A DNA stretch of 64,000 bases from Sphaerisporangium viridialbum (GCF_049674955.1 NZ_CP187232.1:5642001-5706000), one strand, 5' to 3'; numbered from the stretch's first letter, positions 1-7,979 are shown. Notes: generated from the letters alone by a model not told the origin. A program made the numbers and translations.

Positions 1-418
1 TGCGATGGCTGCCGTTCGTCGTGTCTGCACATGGACAAAGGTATGCCTGACCTAGACATGTACGGGACCAGTACGGCTAACGGTTCGGACCCAAGTTGAT
101 CACAGGTTGATAACACGTTATTTCCGCTGGTCACAGCGTTGCAGTGCACGCGTGTTCGGAAAAACGGCAGCTTGGCCATCTTGTCCATTGGCACGAAACC
201 AGACCATTACGGCCCTGTCGCCGGCGCAGCCATGTCCGGGCCCCTTCAACGACTCCTGAAAGCTCTGAGAGCGTTTCTAAGCGTTTTGGATCTTGGGGGG
301 TGGTCCTACTACCGGACAGACGGTGTTCGTGTCTGTGCGTTGCTCTCAGCGCGCTCTAGACGGTGCGTCGTATGTCGCGCGTCGCGTCAGATGCGTCTAG
401 ACGCGTCTCAGAGCACGA
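1..418. other. Non-coding left margin with operator-like repeats
   Basis: No ORF here has a ribosome-binding site or a protein-like composition. The stretch lies beyond the terminator of the leftward operon. It holds a GCTCTGAGAGC palindrome (262-272), also found at 36,328-36,338, and the 9-bp array at 381-408. It is probably a control region for a transcription unit beyond the left edge. Confidence 0.5.
381..408. promoter_or_regulatory. 9-bp operator array, locus 1
   Basis: Units begin at 381 (GTCGCGTCA), 390 (GATGCGTCT) and 400 (GACGCGTCT). The one-base slip before the last unit is also seen in the arrays near 30.77 and 36.35 kb. A shared DNA-binding regulator is inferred. Confidence 0.5.
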
Positions 419-420
419 CA

Positions 421-468
421 AAACCCATCAGCGACGAGGAGGTGGGCTCCGGCCGTGCTGATGGGTTT
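421..468 (-). terminator. Terminator of the leftward early operon
   Basis: A 12-bp stem (AAACCCATCAGC at 421-432, GCTGATGGGTTT at 457-468) closes a 24-nt loop. Read on the minus strand it is followed by TTTTG, as expected of an intrinsic terminator just past the last leftward gene (stop at 515). Confidence 0.75.
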
Positions 469-514
469 CGGTCGTTCTGGGGTGCCTCTCAGGGCTTCTG
501 CGCCCGTCCTCGGT

Positions 515-820
515 TCACTTGCGCGTGGTGTCGCTCACCGCCTGCCCCGCGTCGGCCCTGGTCGTGGGGGTGGGGGTCTTGCTGTCGTGCGCCAACGGCT
601 TCTGCCCGCGGGTGGCGAGCCGGTACAGCGCGACGAACGGGATGACGAGCAGTGCGGCGATGAGGGCGAACGGCCACGCGGTGACTCCCATGGCGCGCAG
701 TTCGGGGTCGCCGCCGGTGAGGTTGTACTTGCGGTCGATGTGGATCGCGAGGCGGGCGGTGATGGTGAAGCCCGTCATGTAGATGCCGACGACGATCAGG
801 GCTTGCCACAGTGGGTTCAT
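515..820 (-). CDS. Small membrane protein, last gene of the early operon
   Basis: 101 residues. Two hydrophobic segments (about 6-26 and 46-67) predict a two-pass membrane protein with a hydrophilic, Thr-rich, charged tail. The ATG at 820 has AGGAAGGA upstream and overlaps the stop of the preceding gene as ATGA, so translation is coupled. No family is recognised. Host-envelope alteration or superinfection exclusion is possible for such terminal membrane genes, but nothing in the sequence shows it. Confidence 0.6.
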   Translation of the reverse strand: MNPLWQALIVVGIYMTGFTITARLAIHIDRKYNLTGGDPELRAMGVTAWPFALIAALLVIPFVALYRLATRGQKPLAHDSKTPTPTTRADAGQAVSDTTRK

Positions 821-1662
821 TCGGGGTCCTTCCTGGCCTTGCGGTCGGCTGCGCAGCTGCGGCAGGGCTCGTCCTGGTGGTGTGTGCTGCAGCGGCCGGC
901 GGGTGCCGCCGCGGTGGTGGGTGGTTCGGGCAGGTAGGCGTGGGGGTCGGACTGGAGTGCCCGCCGGATGTAGGCCTCGTGGTTACGGACCCGGCCGCGG
1001 CCTTTCGCGAGGATCGTGGTTCGGACCCAGGCGGCGTGCTGGGGGGTGATGGGTGCAGCCGCGAGCGGAGCGAGTAGGCGGCTGATCATCTGGTCGACCT
1101 GGTGATATCCGTCCTCGTCGGTCTGGCCCGCGCGGTACGGCGGGATAGATGACTGACTAGATGTATTTGTCTCTGGGACGGGACGGGACGGGACGGGGTT
1201 ACGAACACTTGGCGAACGTTCACGGGAACGTTCGGAGGTTGTTCGGTCGCTGTTCGCGCGAACATTGTCGGTTTTGTCGGGCGGTTCGATGGCCGCTGGT
1301 TCGTCTGTTTCCGCAGCTTGACCGCGTCGTCGCGCCCGCAGATTCCGCATCCGCTGCCTCGCTGCTTCGCGGTCCTCGCGCACCTCATCAGCAGTCGGGT
1401 TGTAATCGTCCCAGTCATGGAAAGTAAAGCCACTGTCAGCTCCGTTGCTGTCTCTTATCCACAGGCCACACGCGACGAGCTCGTGCGCCAGCTTCTTCGC
1501 ACCGGGCATCAACCGGGGCAGGATCGCGTCGGGGATGAACCCGCCCGTGAGGTTCGCCGACGACCAGGACCCCGCCACGACCCACAGGCCGAGCGCCGCC
1601 GGCCGGGCCACCATCACCTTGCGGTGCGAGTGGAACGCGTCGTCGACCTTGAACCACGCCAT
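817..1662 (-). CDS. Phage replication-type helix-turn-helix protein
   Basis: 281 residues from the ATG at 1,662, which has an AAGGAGAG site; an ORF extension to 1,725 lacks one. The N-terminal 110 residues (starting MAWFKVDDAFHSH, with LGLWVVAGSWS and FHDWDDYNPT) match a family common in actinophage early regions and annotated as HTH or replisome-organiser-like. The middle is Arg/Glu-rich and then Ser/Pro-rich, probably disordered. The C-terminal third looks like a small helical domain and ends in a Cys/His-rich stretch (CSTHHQDEPCRSC) that could bind zinc. Replication initiation is inferred from the family, not shown. Confidence 0.65.
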   Translation of the reverse strand: MAWFKVDDAFHSHRKVMVARPAALGLWVVAGSWSSANLTGGFIPDAILPRLMPGAKKLAHELVACGLWIRDSNGADSGFTFHDWDDYNPTADEVREDREAARQRMRNLRARRRGQAAETDEPAAIEPPDKTDNVRANSDRTTSERSRERSPSVRNPVPSRPVPETNTSSQSSIPPYRAGQTDEDGYHQVDQMISRLLAPLAAAPITPQHAAWVRTTILAKGRGRVRNHEAYIRRALQSDPHAYLPEPPTTAAAPAGRCSTHHQDEPCRSCAADRKARKDPE

Positions 1663-1726
1663 GCCTCTCCTTCGTGTGACTGGTCGTTCTGATGGAGCCA
1701 CCGAGGGAAGAGGCGTCGGGGCCACC

Positions 1727-1744
1727 GTAAGCGGTTCCGCTATC
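1727..1744. promoter_or_regulatory. Palindromic operator, site 1
   Basis: GTAAGCGGTTCCGCTATC differs at two positions from the consensus GATAGCGGTTCCGCTATC. It sits six bases past the stop of the J-domain gene and 65 bases before the next leftward ATG. Confidence 0.6.
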
Positions 1745-1749
1745 GGGGG

Positions 1750-2253
1750 TCATCTTGGTCTCGGTGGGCGGCCCGACAGGTCGTACATCTCGCGCTGCTC
1801 GGGGTCCGACAGCACGTGGTACGCCAACCCCACCTCTTGGAACCGTTCGGCCACACCCGGGTCGTGGTTCACGTCGGGGTGGAGCTCGCGGGCCAGGCGC
1901 CGGTACGCCCGCTTGATGTCGGCCTGCGTGGCGTCTTTGCCGACTCCGAGCAGGTCGTACAGGTTGCCCGCCGGCGGCCGCGGTGGTGGCTTCGGCGGCT
2001 TGGGCTTCTCCCGCTTCGGGGGTTTGCACGTCGCGACGTGCGGCATCATCAGCCGCTCATGCCTGGCCAGCGGCCGCTCCTTCGTGACGGCCCGCGACCT
2101 CAGCGCCCCGTGGACGTCCCGCCACACCGCGACGTTGCCCTTCGGGTCGGGGTCCAGGTTGACCAGCAGCCGGGCCCCGTTCTCGGTGGTGGTGAGCCGC
2201 GCCCGCTCCCCACACCCCCGCGGGCAGGCCCGCAGGTCAGCGCGTGAGAACAC
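1750..2253 (-). CDS. Phage protein with C-terminal J domain
   Basis: 167 residues. Residues 1-76 form a Cys/His-containing domain (CPRGCG at 10-15, HVATC at 72-76) seen at the start of several actinophage early proteins. A Lys/Pro linker (77-95) leads to a J domain (97-160) with the diagnostic HPD at 125-127. J domains stimulate the ATPase of DnaK, so the protein probably recruits host Hsp70 to a phage complex, for example at the replication origin. The client is unknown. There is no Gly/Phe region or DnaJ zinc domain, so it is not a full DnaJ. The GTG start lies inside the end of the preceding gene (17-nt overlap). Confidence 0.8.
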   Translation of the reverse strand: MFSRADLRACPRGCGERARLTTTENGARLLVNLDPDPKGNVAVWRDVHGALRSRAVTKERPLARHERLMMPHVATCKPPKREKPKPPKPPPRPPAGNLYDLLGVGKDATQADIKRAYRRLARELHPDVNHDPGVAERFQEVGLAYHVLSDPEQREMYDLSGRPPRPR

Positions 2254-2491
2254 GCGTCTCCCCCGAATCGGTGACGATGACCTCGCCCAGGATCACGACG
2301 TAGCAGTAGTGGCCATCAGCCTCCAGGCAGGGGCCGCAAATCCCAGGGGTCTGCTCGACCCGTGCGGCATGGGGCTCGCACACGGGGCTGTCTGTCACGT
2401 GCTCGTGGATGCAGCCGATCCGGTACGTGCGCGTAGGTGCGACGGTGCAGAAGGGGGCGCGGGGTGAGTCCCCGACGGAGCACCCTGTCAC
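2237..2491 (-). CDS. Small Cys-rich, probably zinc-binding protein
   Basis: 84 residues from a GTG whose bases overlap the stop of the preceding gene (GTGA). At least seven cysteines occur, including CGPC, and several His, spaced as in treble-clef or zinc-ribbon folds. Such small zinc proteins are frequent in actinophage early operons, where most have no assigned role. The upstream ORF extension to 2,587 was rejected because it is the antisense-like Arg-rich shadow of the neighbouring coiled coil. Confidence 0.55.
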   Translation of the reverse strand: MTGCSVGDSPRAPFCTVAPTRTYRIGCIHEHVTDSPVCEPHAARVEQTPGICGPCLEADGHYCYVVILGEVIVTDSGETRVLTR

Positions 2492-3642
2492 CGTGCACCG
2501 CCGAGCTGCCCGAACAGCTTGTTGATGGCGGTGAGCTCGGCCACGGCCTGGTCGCGTTCCGCGCGCAGCTCGTCCAGCTCCTCCCACGCGTCGTCACGCT
2601 GCTTCCGCATCTTCTCCCGGTCGGCCTTCACCTCGGACAGCTCCATCCGGGCGGCGGCCGCGGCCTGCTCGGCCTGCGTGATCCGGACCTCGATCGCGCG
2701 CAGCGTCGCCAGCGCCCCTCCACCGGTCTCCACGGCCGGGGTCGCCGCCGGCGCGGCAGGCTTCGGCGCGGCCTGCTTGGGCGAGGTCGGCTTCGGCTTG
2801 GGCTTCGGAGCGGGTTCCGCTCCCTCTATGGGCTGGCCGTCGTCGACACGGGTCACCGTGAGTCCCCCGTCGTTCCACGTCTTCGCGACCCACCACACCG
2901 GGGGCTTCAGCTTGGGCCGGTGGCAACGGGTGTGCTCGGTCCGGTTGAGGTACTGCCGGACGTCCTGCACGTGCAGCGCATCCCAGTCCGGGCACGCTTC
3001 CCGGATGACGTCGATCAGCGCGCCGGTCCACATCACACCAGGGGTGCCGCCGTTGCTGAGTGGCTTGTCTCCCTGCACGGCGGCCAGTTCCCGCAGGATC
3101 TCCCACAGCGCTTTGGAGTCTCCGGCGATGTCGCGGGCCGGACGTACGATGCGCGCGGTCTCGCCGAGCTTGGGCACTGAGTGGTCTCCTTCTGCGGTGG
3201 GCTGTGCGGGGGTCAGGTAGTCGATGACTTCTGCTTCGCGGGCGTGCAGCATGTCGGCGTAGCTCTTGGCGTCGACGGGGCCCGGCGTGTGGAGGATGCC
3301 TCCGGACACGTACGGGCGCAGTCCATGGGCTCGGGCGGCGGCGACGAGGTTCTCGACGTTCCACCAGGTGTCGCGGTCACGGGGCATGAGTTCGTCCTGA
3401 GTGGCGGTGGCGGTGGCGGTGGTGTTGGTGGCGGCGACCATCGGGCTGGCTGTGGCGGCCAGGCCCCGGACGGCTGTGCGGTAGTTGCGGATGCCCCGGC
3501 CGATGGCGCGCAGCGGGACGTCGATGTCCCTGCCGTTCGCAGGGTTGGTGACCTTCCACGAGTCGCCGTCCTTGGCGACGTTGAGCTTCAGCCGCTCGGC
3601 TTCGGTGTCGAGCATCTTCTTGATGTCGGTGGCGCGGCTCAT
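2488..3642 (-). CDS. Phage protein with C-terminal coiled coil
   Basis: 384 residues from the ATG at 3,642, which overlaps the previous stop (ATGA). The N-terminal 65 residues look like a small DNA-interacting or RNA-binding fold (MSRATDIKKMLD, then a basic patch). The middle (about 85-270) is a globular region of no recognised family. A Pro/Lys/Ala linker (about 280-310) follows, then a long heptad-rich coiled coil (about 315-375). The shape suggests a scaffold or adaptor that oligomerises through its C-terminus. Function is unknown. Confidence 0.55.
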   Translation of the reverse strand: MSRATDIKKMLDTEAERLKLNVAKDGDSWKVTNPANGRDIDVPLRAIGRGIRNYRTAVRGLAATASPMVAATNTTATATATQDELMPRDRDTWWNVENLVAAARAHGLRPYVSGGILHTPGPVDAKSYADMLHAREAEVIDYLTPAQPTAEGDHSVPKLGETARIVRPARDIAGDSKALWEILRELAAVQGDKPLSNGGTPGVMWTGALIDVIREACPDWDALHVQDVRQYLNRTEHTRCHRPKLKPPVWWVAKTWNDGGLTVTRVDDGQPIEGAEPAPKPKPKPTSPKQAAPKPAAPAATPAVETGGGALATLRAIEVRITQAEQAAAAARMELSEVKADREKMRKQRDDAWEELDELRAERDQAVAELTAINKLFGQLGGAR

Positions 3643-4031
3643 CGCTGCTCCATCTGCGACAGCTCCACGCAGGGCGGGCACAGGCCGAACAGGATGGCGA
3701 ACGGGCCGACCGTGACGGTGTTCGAGGAGATCAGCCCTTCGCGGGTGCCGCACCTGTCGCACGTGTCGGGTGCCCGGTGGACCCGGTTGAAGCAGTCGGA
3801 GCACACCACGACACCGGGCCTGCTCAGCTCACCGAACGCCGGGCGGGGGTTGTCCAGGTGGACGCACGCCCTGCCCGATTCGCCGTAGACGGCCGTCATG
3901 AATTCGGTGATCGTCTGGTCCACCCACCCGCGCGGGTTCTGGTATTTCGGGGCGCCGGGGGTGACGTCGAGGTGCTGGTGCACCTCGGCGGCGGCTGCCT
4001 GGATCTGGTCGAGGATGGGGTTGGCGGTCAT
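3639..4031 (-). CDS. Small zinc-ribbon-like protein
   Basis: 130 residues. The N-terminal half is helical. The C-terminal half carries CSDCF, CDRCG and CPPC pairs that could hold one or two zinc ions. The ATG at 4,031 overlaps the upstream stop. The family is one of the many Cys-paired actinophage proteins, and no function is assigned. Confidence 0.55.
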   Translation of the reverse strand: MTANPILDQIQAAAAEVHQHLDVTPGAPKYQNPRGWVDQTITEFMTAVYGESGRACVHLDNPRPAFGELSRPGVVVCSDCFNRVHRAPDTCDRCGTREGLISSNTVTVGPFAILFGLCPPCVELSQMEQR

Positions 4032-4435
4032 GCTGGTCTCCTCCATACGGGCATTCCGAGGTGCTGGGCGAACGCGGCGGTCCCGGCCGCGCCGCGTGAC
4101 TGCGGGTGCAGGTGGGCGATGACGCCGTGGCGGCCGCCGCGGGCGAGCACCAGGCCGACCATGAGTCCGTTGCGGTACGGGCCGGCAGCGCGTCGCAGCT
4201 GCGGGATGCGCCACGGCGCGGGGTGTGTTTCGACGATCACGCCGGGGGCCTGCTGCCCCCATTCGTAGGCGTGCCGGTCGCCCCCGCCCGGCTCGTTCTT
4301 CTCGGGGTCGTAGCCGACGACCAGGCGCAGCGGGCCGACCCGCTCGCGCAGCATGGTCAGGTCCTCGCGCACCCGGTCACGGCTGGTGCCCCGGAACCCG
4401 GTGTACAGCAGGTTGAACCAGTCGGGTTCGGTCAT
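4028..4435 (-). CDS. SLOG/YspA-like (DUF2493) nucleotide-binding protein
   Basis: 135 residues. The pattern TGFRGTS near the N-terminus, LVVGYD, then AGPYRNGLMV and GAAGTAAFAQHLGMPV near the end is the usual signature of the YspA-type SLOG fold (Rossmann-like, related to DprA and lysine-decarboxylase-like proteins). SLOG proteins bind or cleave nucleotide-derived ligands. In phages their partner is generally unknown. The start overlaps the previous gene as ATGA, placing it firmly in the operon. The fold call is good; the biochemical role is open. Confidence 0.65.
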   Translation of the reverse strand: MTEPDWFNLLYTGFRGTSRDRVREDLTMLRERVGPLRLVVGYDPEKNEPGGGDRHAYEWGQQAPGVIVETHPAPWRIPQLRRAAGPYRNGLMVGLVLARGGRHGVIAHLHPQSRGAAGTAAFAQHLGMPVWRRPA

Positions 4436-4707
4436 ACGGTCCCCCCGGTGTGGACACAGGTGGCGGTGGTTTCGCCGTGGATGGCCAGGTGGTCGGCGCA
4501 CGGCCAGGTCTGGCAGGTGGTGTTCGTGCACTCCTGGACCGGCCGCACGGCGCACATCGCGCAGGACATGACGACCCAGTAGTTGACGTGCTCCTTGCAG
4601 GGCACCCACTTGTCGACCGTCGTCGGCTGGTGCCGAGCGTCGACCCTGGTGAGCGCGGCCCGGTTGTCGGCGCCGTGGTGCGGGCAGGTCAGCTCGGTGC
4701 AGCCCAT
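4432..4707 (-). CDS. Small Cys/His-rich protein
   Basis: 91 residues with CTELTCPHH near the start and CAMC, CTNTTC and CADH further on, spaced as in double zinc-finger folds. It starts at the ATG that overlaps the previous stop by one base (TGATG). No family is recognised. Confidence 0.5.
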   Translation of the reverse strand: MGCTELTCPHHGADNRAALTRVDARHQPTTVDKWVPCKEHVNYWVVMSCAMCAVRPVQECTNTTCQTWPCADHLAIHGETTATCVHTGGTV

Positions 4708-5147
4708 CAGGCGTTCCTCAGCGTGGGCACGGTGATGTTGTTGATGATCATCAGGGTGACGGGCTTGATGTCGGTCTTCTCCCAGACCGCGTAGCCCTCG
4801 TCGTTCCGGACGGTCTCGCCGTTCTCGTCCTTTACGATGCGCCGGTCGCTGCGGTAAAAGTCGCGGGAGCCACGCCCGGTCGGCTGGACCTTGACGCGGG
4901 TCACGCGGTTGCGCCCCGATGCGGCCTGGTGCGCCGGGTTCTCCGGGTCGAAGCGCTCCCACCTGATCTTGTCGTCGCAGCCCCACACGACGTCGTAGAT
5001 GTCGACGACCACGGCCTCCGCCATCTCGCAGGACCGCCCGGACATGCGCGGGTAGAAGATCGTCGTGCCGACCGTGTACGGGTTGCCCCGCCAGTCGGTG
5101 ATGGTGCGGGGTTCGGTCTCCGGGGTGGAGTCTTCCGAGGTGTGCAT
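4707..5147 (-). CDS. Hypothetical phage protein
   Basis: 146 residues, beta-rich in appearance, with a short N-terminal acidic and Thr-rich leader and the segment ITDWRGNPYTVGTTIFYPR, a form common at the start of small actinophage beta-barrel-like proteins. No catalytic motif is visible. The stop overlaps the next ATG by one base and the start overlaps the upstream stop (ATGA), so it is a genuine operon member of unknown role. Confidence 0.5.
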   Translation of the reverse strand: MHTSEDSTPETEPRTITDWRGNPYTVGTTIFYPRMSGRSCEMAEAVVVDIYDVVWGCDDKIRWERFDPENPAHQAASGRNRVTRVKVQPTGRGSRDFYRSDRRIVKDENGETVRNDEGYAVWEKTDIKPVTLMIINNITVPTLRNA

Positions 5148-5455
5148 CAGTGGTTGTTCCTTCCGAGGGTGGTCCAGTCGGTGTTGGCGGCCTCGTCGAC
5201 GAACACGTGCGTGATCCGTGCGCCCTGGTGTCGCGCTGCGTGGGCCTGCCGTACGGCGTCCTTGGCGTCCCGCACCGCCTGCTCATACAGCTCCCAGTCG
5301 GCCGAGCGCCGCCGGTAGGTGAGGTTGACGCGGGACTTGATGTCGGACGGGACGAGACGCCAGTCGCGGGGGCACATCAGGTGGTCGATCGGGATCATGG
5401 CCTTGCAGATGGGGCGCATCGCGCAGCCGTGGTAGATCGGATCCCCGCGCTTCAC
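5147..5455 (-). CDS. Hypothetical phage protein with Cys-containing N-terminus
   Basis: 102 residues from the GTG at 5,455. The N-terminus has CAMRPIC and CPRDW, a possible zinc site; the rest is helical and basic (DIKSRVNLTYRRR and a long helix). The longer ORF to 5,599 was rejected because a better small gene occupies that stretch in another frame. Function is unknown. Confidence 0.5.
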   Translation of the reverse strand: MKRGDPIYHGCAMRPICKAMIPIDHLMCPRDWRLVPSDIKSRVNLTYRRRSADWELYEQAVRDAKDAVRQAHAARHQGARITHVFVDEAANTDWTTLGRNNH

Positions 5456-5622
5456 TCGGCGTCCTTTCCGGCGTTGCTGCGGCGCGCAAGCATGCGGGCC
5501 TTGATCTGCTTGTCGGTCGGTGGCGTCCACTTGTGCCAGCCGGCGGCGTGCTCGAACCTCTGGCAGTGGCCTTGCTTGTCGGCTCCGCACCAGCGGCAAC
5601 CGCCCGGCGCCGGGCTACTCAT
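5452..5622 (-). CDS. Very small Cys/His protein
   Basis: 56 residues: CRWCGADKQGHC near the N-terminus followed by a His and a basic helix. ATG at 5,622; its TGA overlaps the GTG of the following gene. Size, metal-ligand spacing and perfect fit between neighbours support a real gene with no assigned function. Confidence 0.45.
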   Translation of the reverse strand: MSSPAPGGCRWCGADKQGHCQRFEHAAGWHKWTPPTDKQIKARMLARRSNAGKDAE

Positions 5623-6004
5623 GGCCGAACCTCGCCATGCGGCGCTCGCGACGCGACAGGTTCAGGCGCAGGCCGAAGGTGATGTACCTGCCGGTGCCGC
5701 GCTGATGCGGGATCCACTCGGCGGTGACGTAGCCGCCGCGTTCCACCGGCAGCGTCCGCAGCGTCTCGATCAGGTCGTACAGGTACATCGGGTAGAACTT
5801 GTTGGCCTCGTCGAGCCACGTCACGTACGCGGCGCTGCGGCCACGGACGAACTCGGCGAGACGTAGTCGCGCGGTGAACGGCTTAGCGATCCGCCACACC
5901 ACTTCGCCTTCGGGCACCCAGGCGGTGCGGAGCAGGTTGCCGTACTCGTCCCACGGGATGGGGACTGCGACCTCCTCGCTGGCGGTCATGTCAATCGCTG
6001 CCAT
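5615..6004 (-). CDS. Hypothetical phage protein
   Basis: 129 residues, mixed alpha/beta, with a basic C-terminus (NLSRRERRMAR). The start lies inside the end of the upstream gene, consistent with coupling. No recognised domain or motif; a nucleic-acid role is only suggested by the basic tail. Confidence 0.45.
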   Translation of the reverse strand: MAAIDMTASEEVAVPIPWDEYGNLLRTAWVPEGEVVWRIAKPFTARLRLAEFVRGRSAAYVTWLDEANKFYPMYLYDLIETLRTLPVERGGYVTAEWIPHQRGTGRYITFGLRLNLSRRERRMARFGHE

Positions 6005-6269
6005 CAGCGGTGTCTCCGTCCTCGGGGCGGCGCGGCAGTGCCTGACGGGCGAGGGCTGCGCCGCGCGCGTAGGTGTCGGGCTTCGGTCCGGGGCCCGGCG
6101 GCGGGGGCGGCTCCTTGTATGTCCAGCCGCGCAGTTGGAGCGCTCTGATGAACTCGAACGCGAAGTCAGTGGTCGACGGCCGGTCGTCGGGTTCCTGGTG
6201 GTCGCGGTCGTAGACGCGGTGAGCGAGCGCCCTGATGGCGTCTTCGACGTGCTTGGGGGTGGTGCTCAC
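5991..6269 (-). CDS. Hypothetical phage protein
   Basis: 92 residues from a GTG preceded by AAGGAG and overlapping the WhiB stop (GTGA). The N-terminal two thirds are helical (KHVEDAIRALAHRVYDRD), followed by a Pro-rich hinge and a short charged tail. It resembles small actinophage helical proteins of unknown function. Confidence 0.5.
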   Translation of the reverse strand: MSTTPKHVEDAIRALAHRVYDRDHQEPDDRPSTTDFAFEFIRALQLRGWTYKEPPPPPGPGPKPDTYARGAALARQALPRRPEDGDTADGSD

Positions 6270-6562
6270 GAGGTTCTCCTTTCGTCTCGGGTGCGGCGCA
6301 GCAACTTCCTGCGGAAGTTGGCGCGGTCGTCTTCGTTCATCCCGGCGGCGAACCCGTACTGGGCGGCGCCGAAGTCCAGGTGCCAGTCCAGGCACTCGGA
6401 GCGGACGGGGCAGTTCGCGCACACCTGGCCGGCTTCCTCCTCGCGCCGCTCCTTCTGGTGTTGCGTCTCTTTGTCCGCGAACTCACCGGGGCCGAAGAAC
6501 AGGGACAAGGGCTTGCCCTTGCAGGCGGCCCGGTTGTGCCACTGGACGTTGGAGGTGGCCAC
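6266..6562 (-). CDS. WhiB-like iron-sulfur transcription factor
   Basis: 98 residues. Cysteines at 14, 48, 51 and 57 (C...CANC...C) give the four-Cys WhiB signature that ligates a [4Fe-4S] cluster. The usual G-[VI]-W-[GA]-G turn after the cysteines is replaced by GFAAGM at 70-75, so contact with the principal sigma factor may be altered. A basic C-terminal tail (RRKLLRRTRDERR) fits DNA binding. Wbl proteins bind region 4 of the principal sigma factor. Phage-borne copies, such as mycobacteriophage TM4 WhiB, are known to act as dominant repressors of host wbl-controlled genes and influence superinfection. A comparable host-takeover role is inferred here. Confidence 0.85.
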   Translation of the reverse strand: MATSNVQWHNRAACKGKPLSLFFGPGEFADKETQHQKERREEEAGQVCANCPVRSECLDWHLDFGAAQYGFAAGMNEDDRANFRRKLLRRTRDERRTS

Positions 6563-6563
6563 G

Positions 6564-6875
6564 TCAGCGGCGCTTCGCGAGGAGGCCGAACGCGACCGCC
6601 GCCGCGCCGTACCGCTCCACCGTGCGGATTGACACGCCCATCGCGGTGGCGATGTCCTGCGGCGTGGTCCCCTTGTTGGCGAGCTGGACGTACTGGCCGA
6701 CCTTGGCCCGGCTGCGGGCCGTGGATGGCAACCACGCAGGCTCTTGTTCCGAGGGAGGCAGGAGCACGTACCCGGCGTGTTCGAGCGCACCGAGGATCGC
6801 TTCAGCGGTCGGCTTGCCCGCTCGGAGGACTTCGGTGATGACTTCGGTGATGACCTCGGTCGCCTTGTCAGGCAT
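6564..6875 (-). CDS. Small helix-turn-helix protein
   Basis: 103 residues. The C-terminal segment (TTPQDIATAMGVSIRTVERYGAA, about 69-91) is a clear HTH of the Hin/sigma-like type. The N-terminus contains a short in-frame duplication (VITEVITEV). It probably binds DNA as a small regulator within the early operon. The target is unknown. Confidence 0.6.
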   Translation of the reverse strand: MPDKATEVITEVITEVLRAGKPTAEAILGALEHAGYVLLPPSEQEPAWLPSTARSRAKVGQYVQLANKGTTPQDIATAMGVSIRTVERYGAAAVAFGLLAKRR

Positions 6876-7038
6876 CTTCGCCCACCTCCTTCCCTTGATA
6901 GCGGTTCCGCTTTCGGCGTGCGGTCACAGCCGGGGCCTCCTGTTCCGGGGGCGGTTCGTCGGGCAGCATCTGCTGGTGGCCGACGATCTGGCCGTCGACC
7001 TCGACCGGCTCACCGGGCGGCACCCGTCGCCTGCTCAT
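6868..7038 (-). CDS. Very small basic/proline-rich protein overlapping an operator
   Basis: 56 residues. The ATG overlaps the stop of the HTH gene upstream (ATGA) and its TGA lies inside the next gene, so the frame is bracketed on both sides. Composition is basic at both ends and Pro/Glu-rich in the middle. Operator site 2 is embedded in this frame and encodes Lys-Arg-Asn-Arg-Tyr-Gln, so either the protein is real and constrained by the site, or the frame is a spacer. Confidence 0.4.
   Translation of the reverse strand: MSRRRVPPGEPVEVDGQIVGHQQMLPDEPPPEQEAPAVTARRKRNRYQGKEVGEDA
6897..6914. promoter_or_regulatory. Palindromic operator, site 2
   Basis: GATAGCGGTTCCGCTTTC, one mismatch to consensus, 22 bases upstream of the ATG at 6,875 and inside the tiny ORF above. 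Confidence 0.6.
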
Positions 7039-7979
7039 GCCGACTCCGCGAGAGGCGTCGACTCCACGACAGCCAACGTGGCGGCCTTGCGCCGGAGGAG
7101 AGCTCGTTCGAGCGCGTCGGGCTTCACCTCAAGCCGTTCGGCGACAAGGTCCATGTTCACCCCGTCGTCATGCCGGACGAGCCGGTCAGTGGCGATGACG
7201 AACTCGGCGTCCTCGATGAGCGCCGCCCCGTTGCGTGTCGTCCGGAGCCCTTCCAGGGAGCCCCGATCCTTCAGCGTCCGCAGATGCGCCTTGCACAGCA
7301 GCCGTTCGTCGTGGGAGCCGCGGCCGCAATCGGGGTGCGCGCAGCGGACCACCTCCCAAGGCCTCACCCGCGGGTCGTCGATGGCGTCTGCCCACGCGGC
7401 GAGCGGGAACCAGCCTTTGCCTGCGGACCTGGTGAGGACTCCCTTGACGTGCCGTTCTGGCAGGTAGTCCAGCGGGTCCAGGTCGGACAGCTCGTCGGTG
7501 ACATCGCGGATCCGCCGGGCCAGATCCACGGTCACCTTGTCGCTGCTCCCACCGCGCAGCACCTTCAGCGGGTACGGCGTCCCGGCGCCGCGACTGACGA
7601 ACTCGCTGAGCGGCCATCCCTTGAGTGCGATCCCTCGCAGTCGGCGGGTCGCCCCGATGGGGTTGATCCTCTTGGTGCCGGGGAGGTCGTCCACGGTGAC
7701 GGTAAGGATGATGTCGGCCACGTCCGCCGTGATGTGAGCCGGTGGCGGCAGCTGCCGGTACGGTGCGCCTTCGACGAGGTGCCGGATGGTGTTCGGGTTC
7801 ACCTGGGCGGCCAACGCGATGGCCTCGTGGCTCACCTGCCAGACCGTCATCATCTCTTCTACATGAGCGCGGGCCGCAGTGGCATCGACGAGCCCGCGCC
7901 ACGTTCCGAGGCGGATCCGCCTCTTGCGTTCCGCCGTGTACCGCCGCTTGGCGACGACGGCCGCTGACACCCTCACCAC
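7035..7979 (-). CDS. Phage helix-turn-helix protein
   Basis: 314 residues from a GTG. Residues about 40-72 (EEMMTVWQVSHEAIALAAQV...IRHLVEG) form an XRE-like HTH; the N-terminus is very basic. The remainder contains CAHPDCGRGSHDERLLCKAHL (about 219-239), a zinc-knuckle-like cluster, and a long C-terminal helix. Related HTH proteins are common in actinophage early operons and are thought to regulate or help replicate the phage genome. It is distinct from the repressor candidate at 14,984 because it is co-directional with the operon. Confidence 0.55.
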   Translation of the reverse strand: MVRVSAAVVAKRRYTAERKRRIRLGTWRGLVDATAARAHVEEMMTVWQVSHEAIALAAQVNPNTIRHLVEGAPYRQLPPPAHITADVADIILTVTVDDLPGTKRINPIGATRRLRGIALKGWPLSEFVSRGAGTPYPLKVLRGGSSDKVTVDLARRIRDVTDELSDLDPLDYLPERHVKGVLTRSAGKGWFPLAAWADAIDDPRVRPWEVVRCAHPDCGRGSHDERLLCKAHLRTLKDRGSLEGLRTTRNGAALIEDAEFVIATDRLVRHDDGVNMDLVAERLEVKPDALERALLRRKAATLAVVESTPLAESA

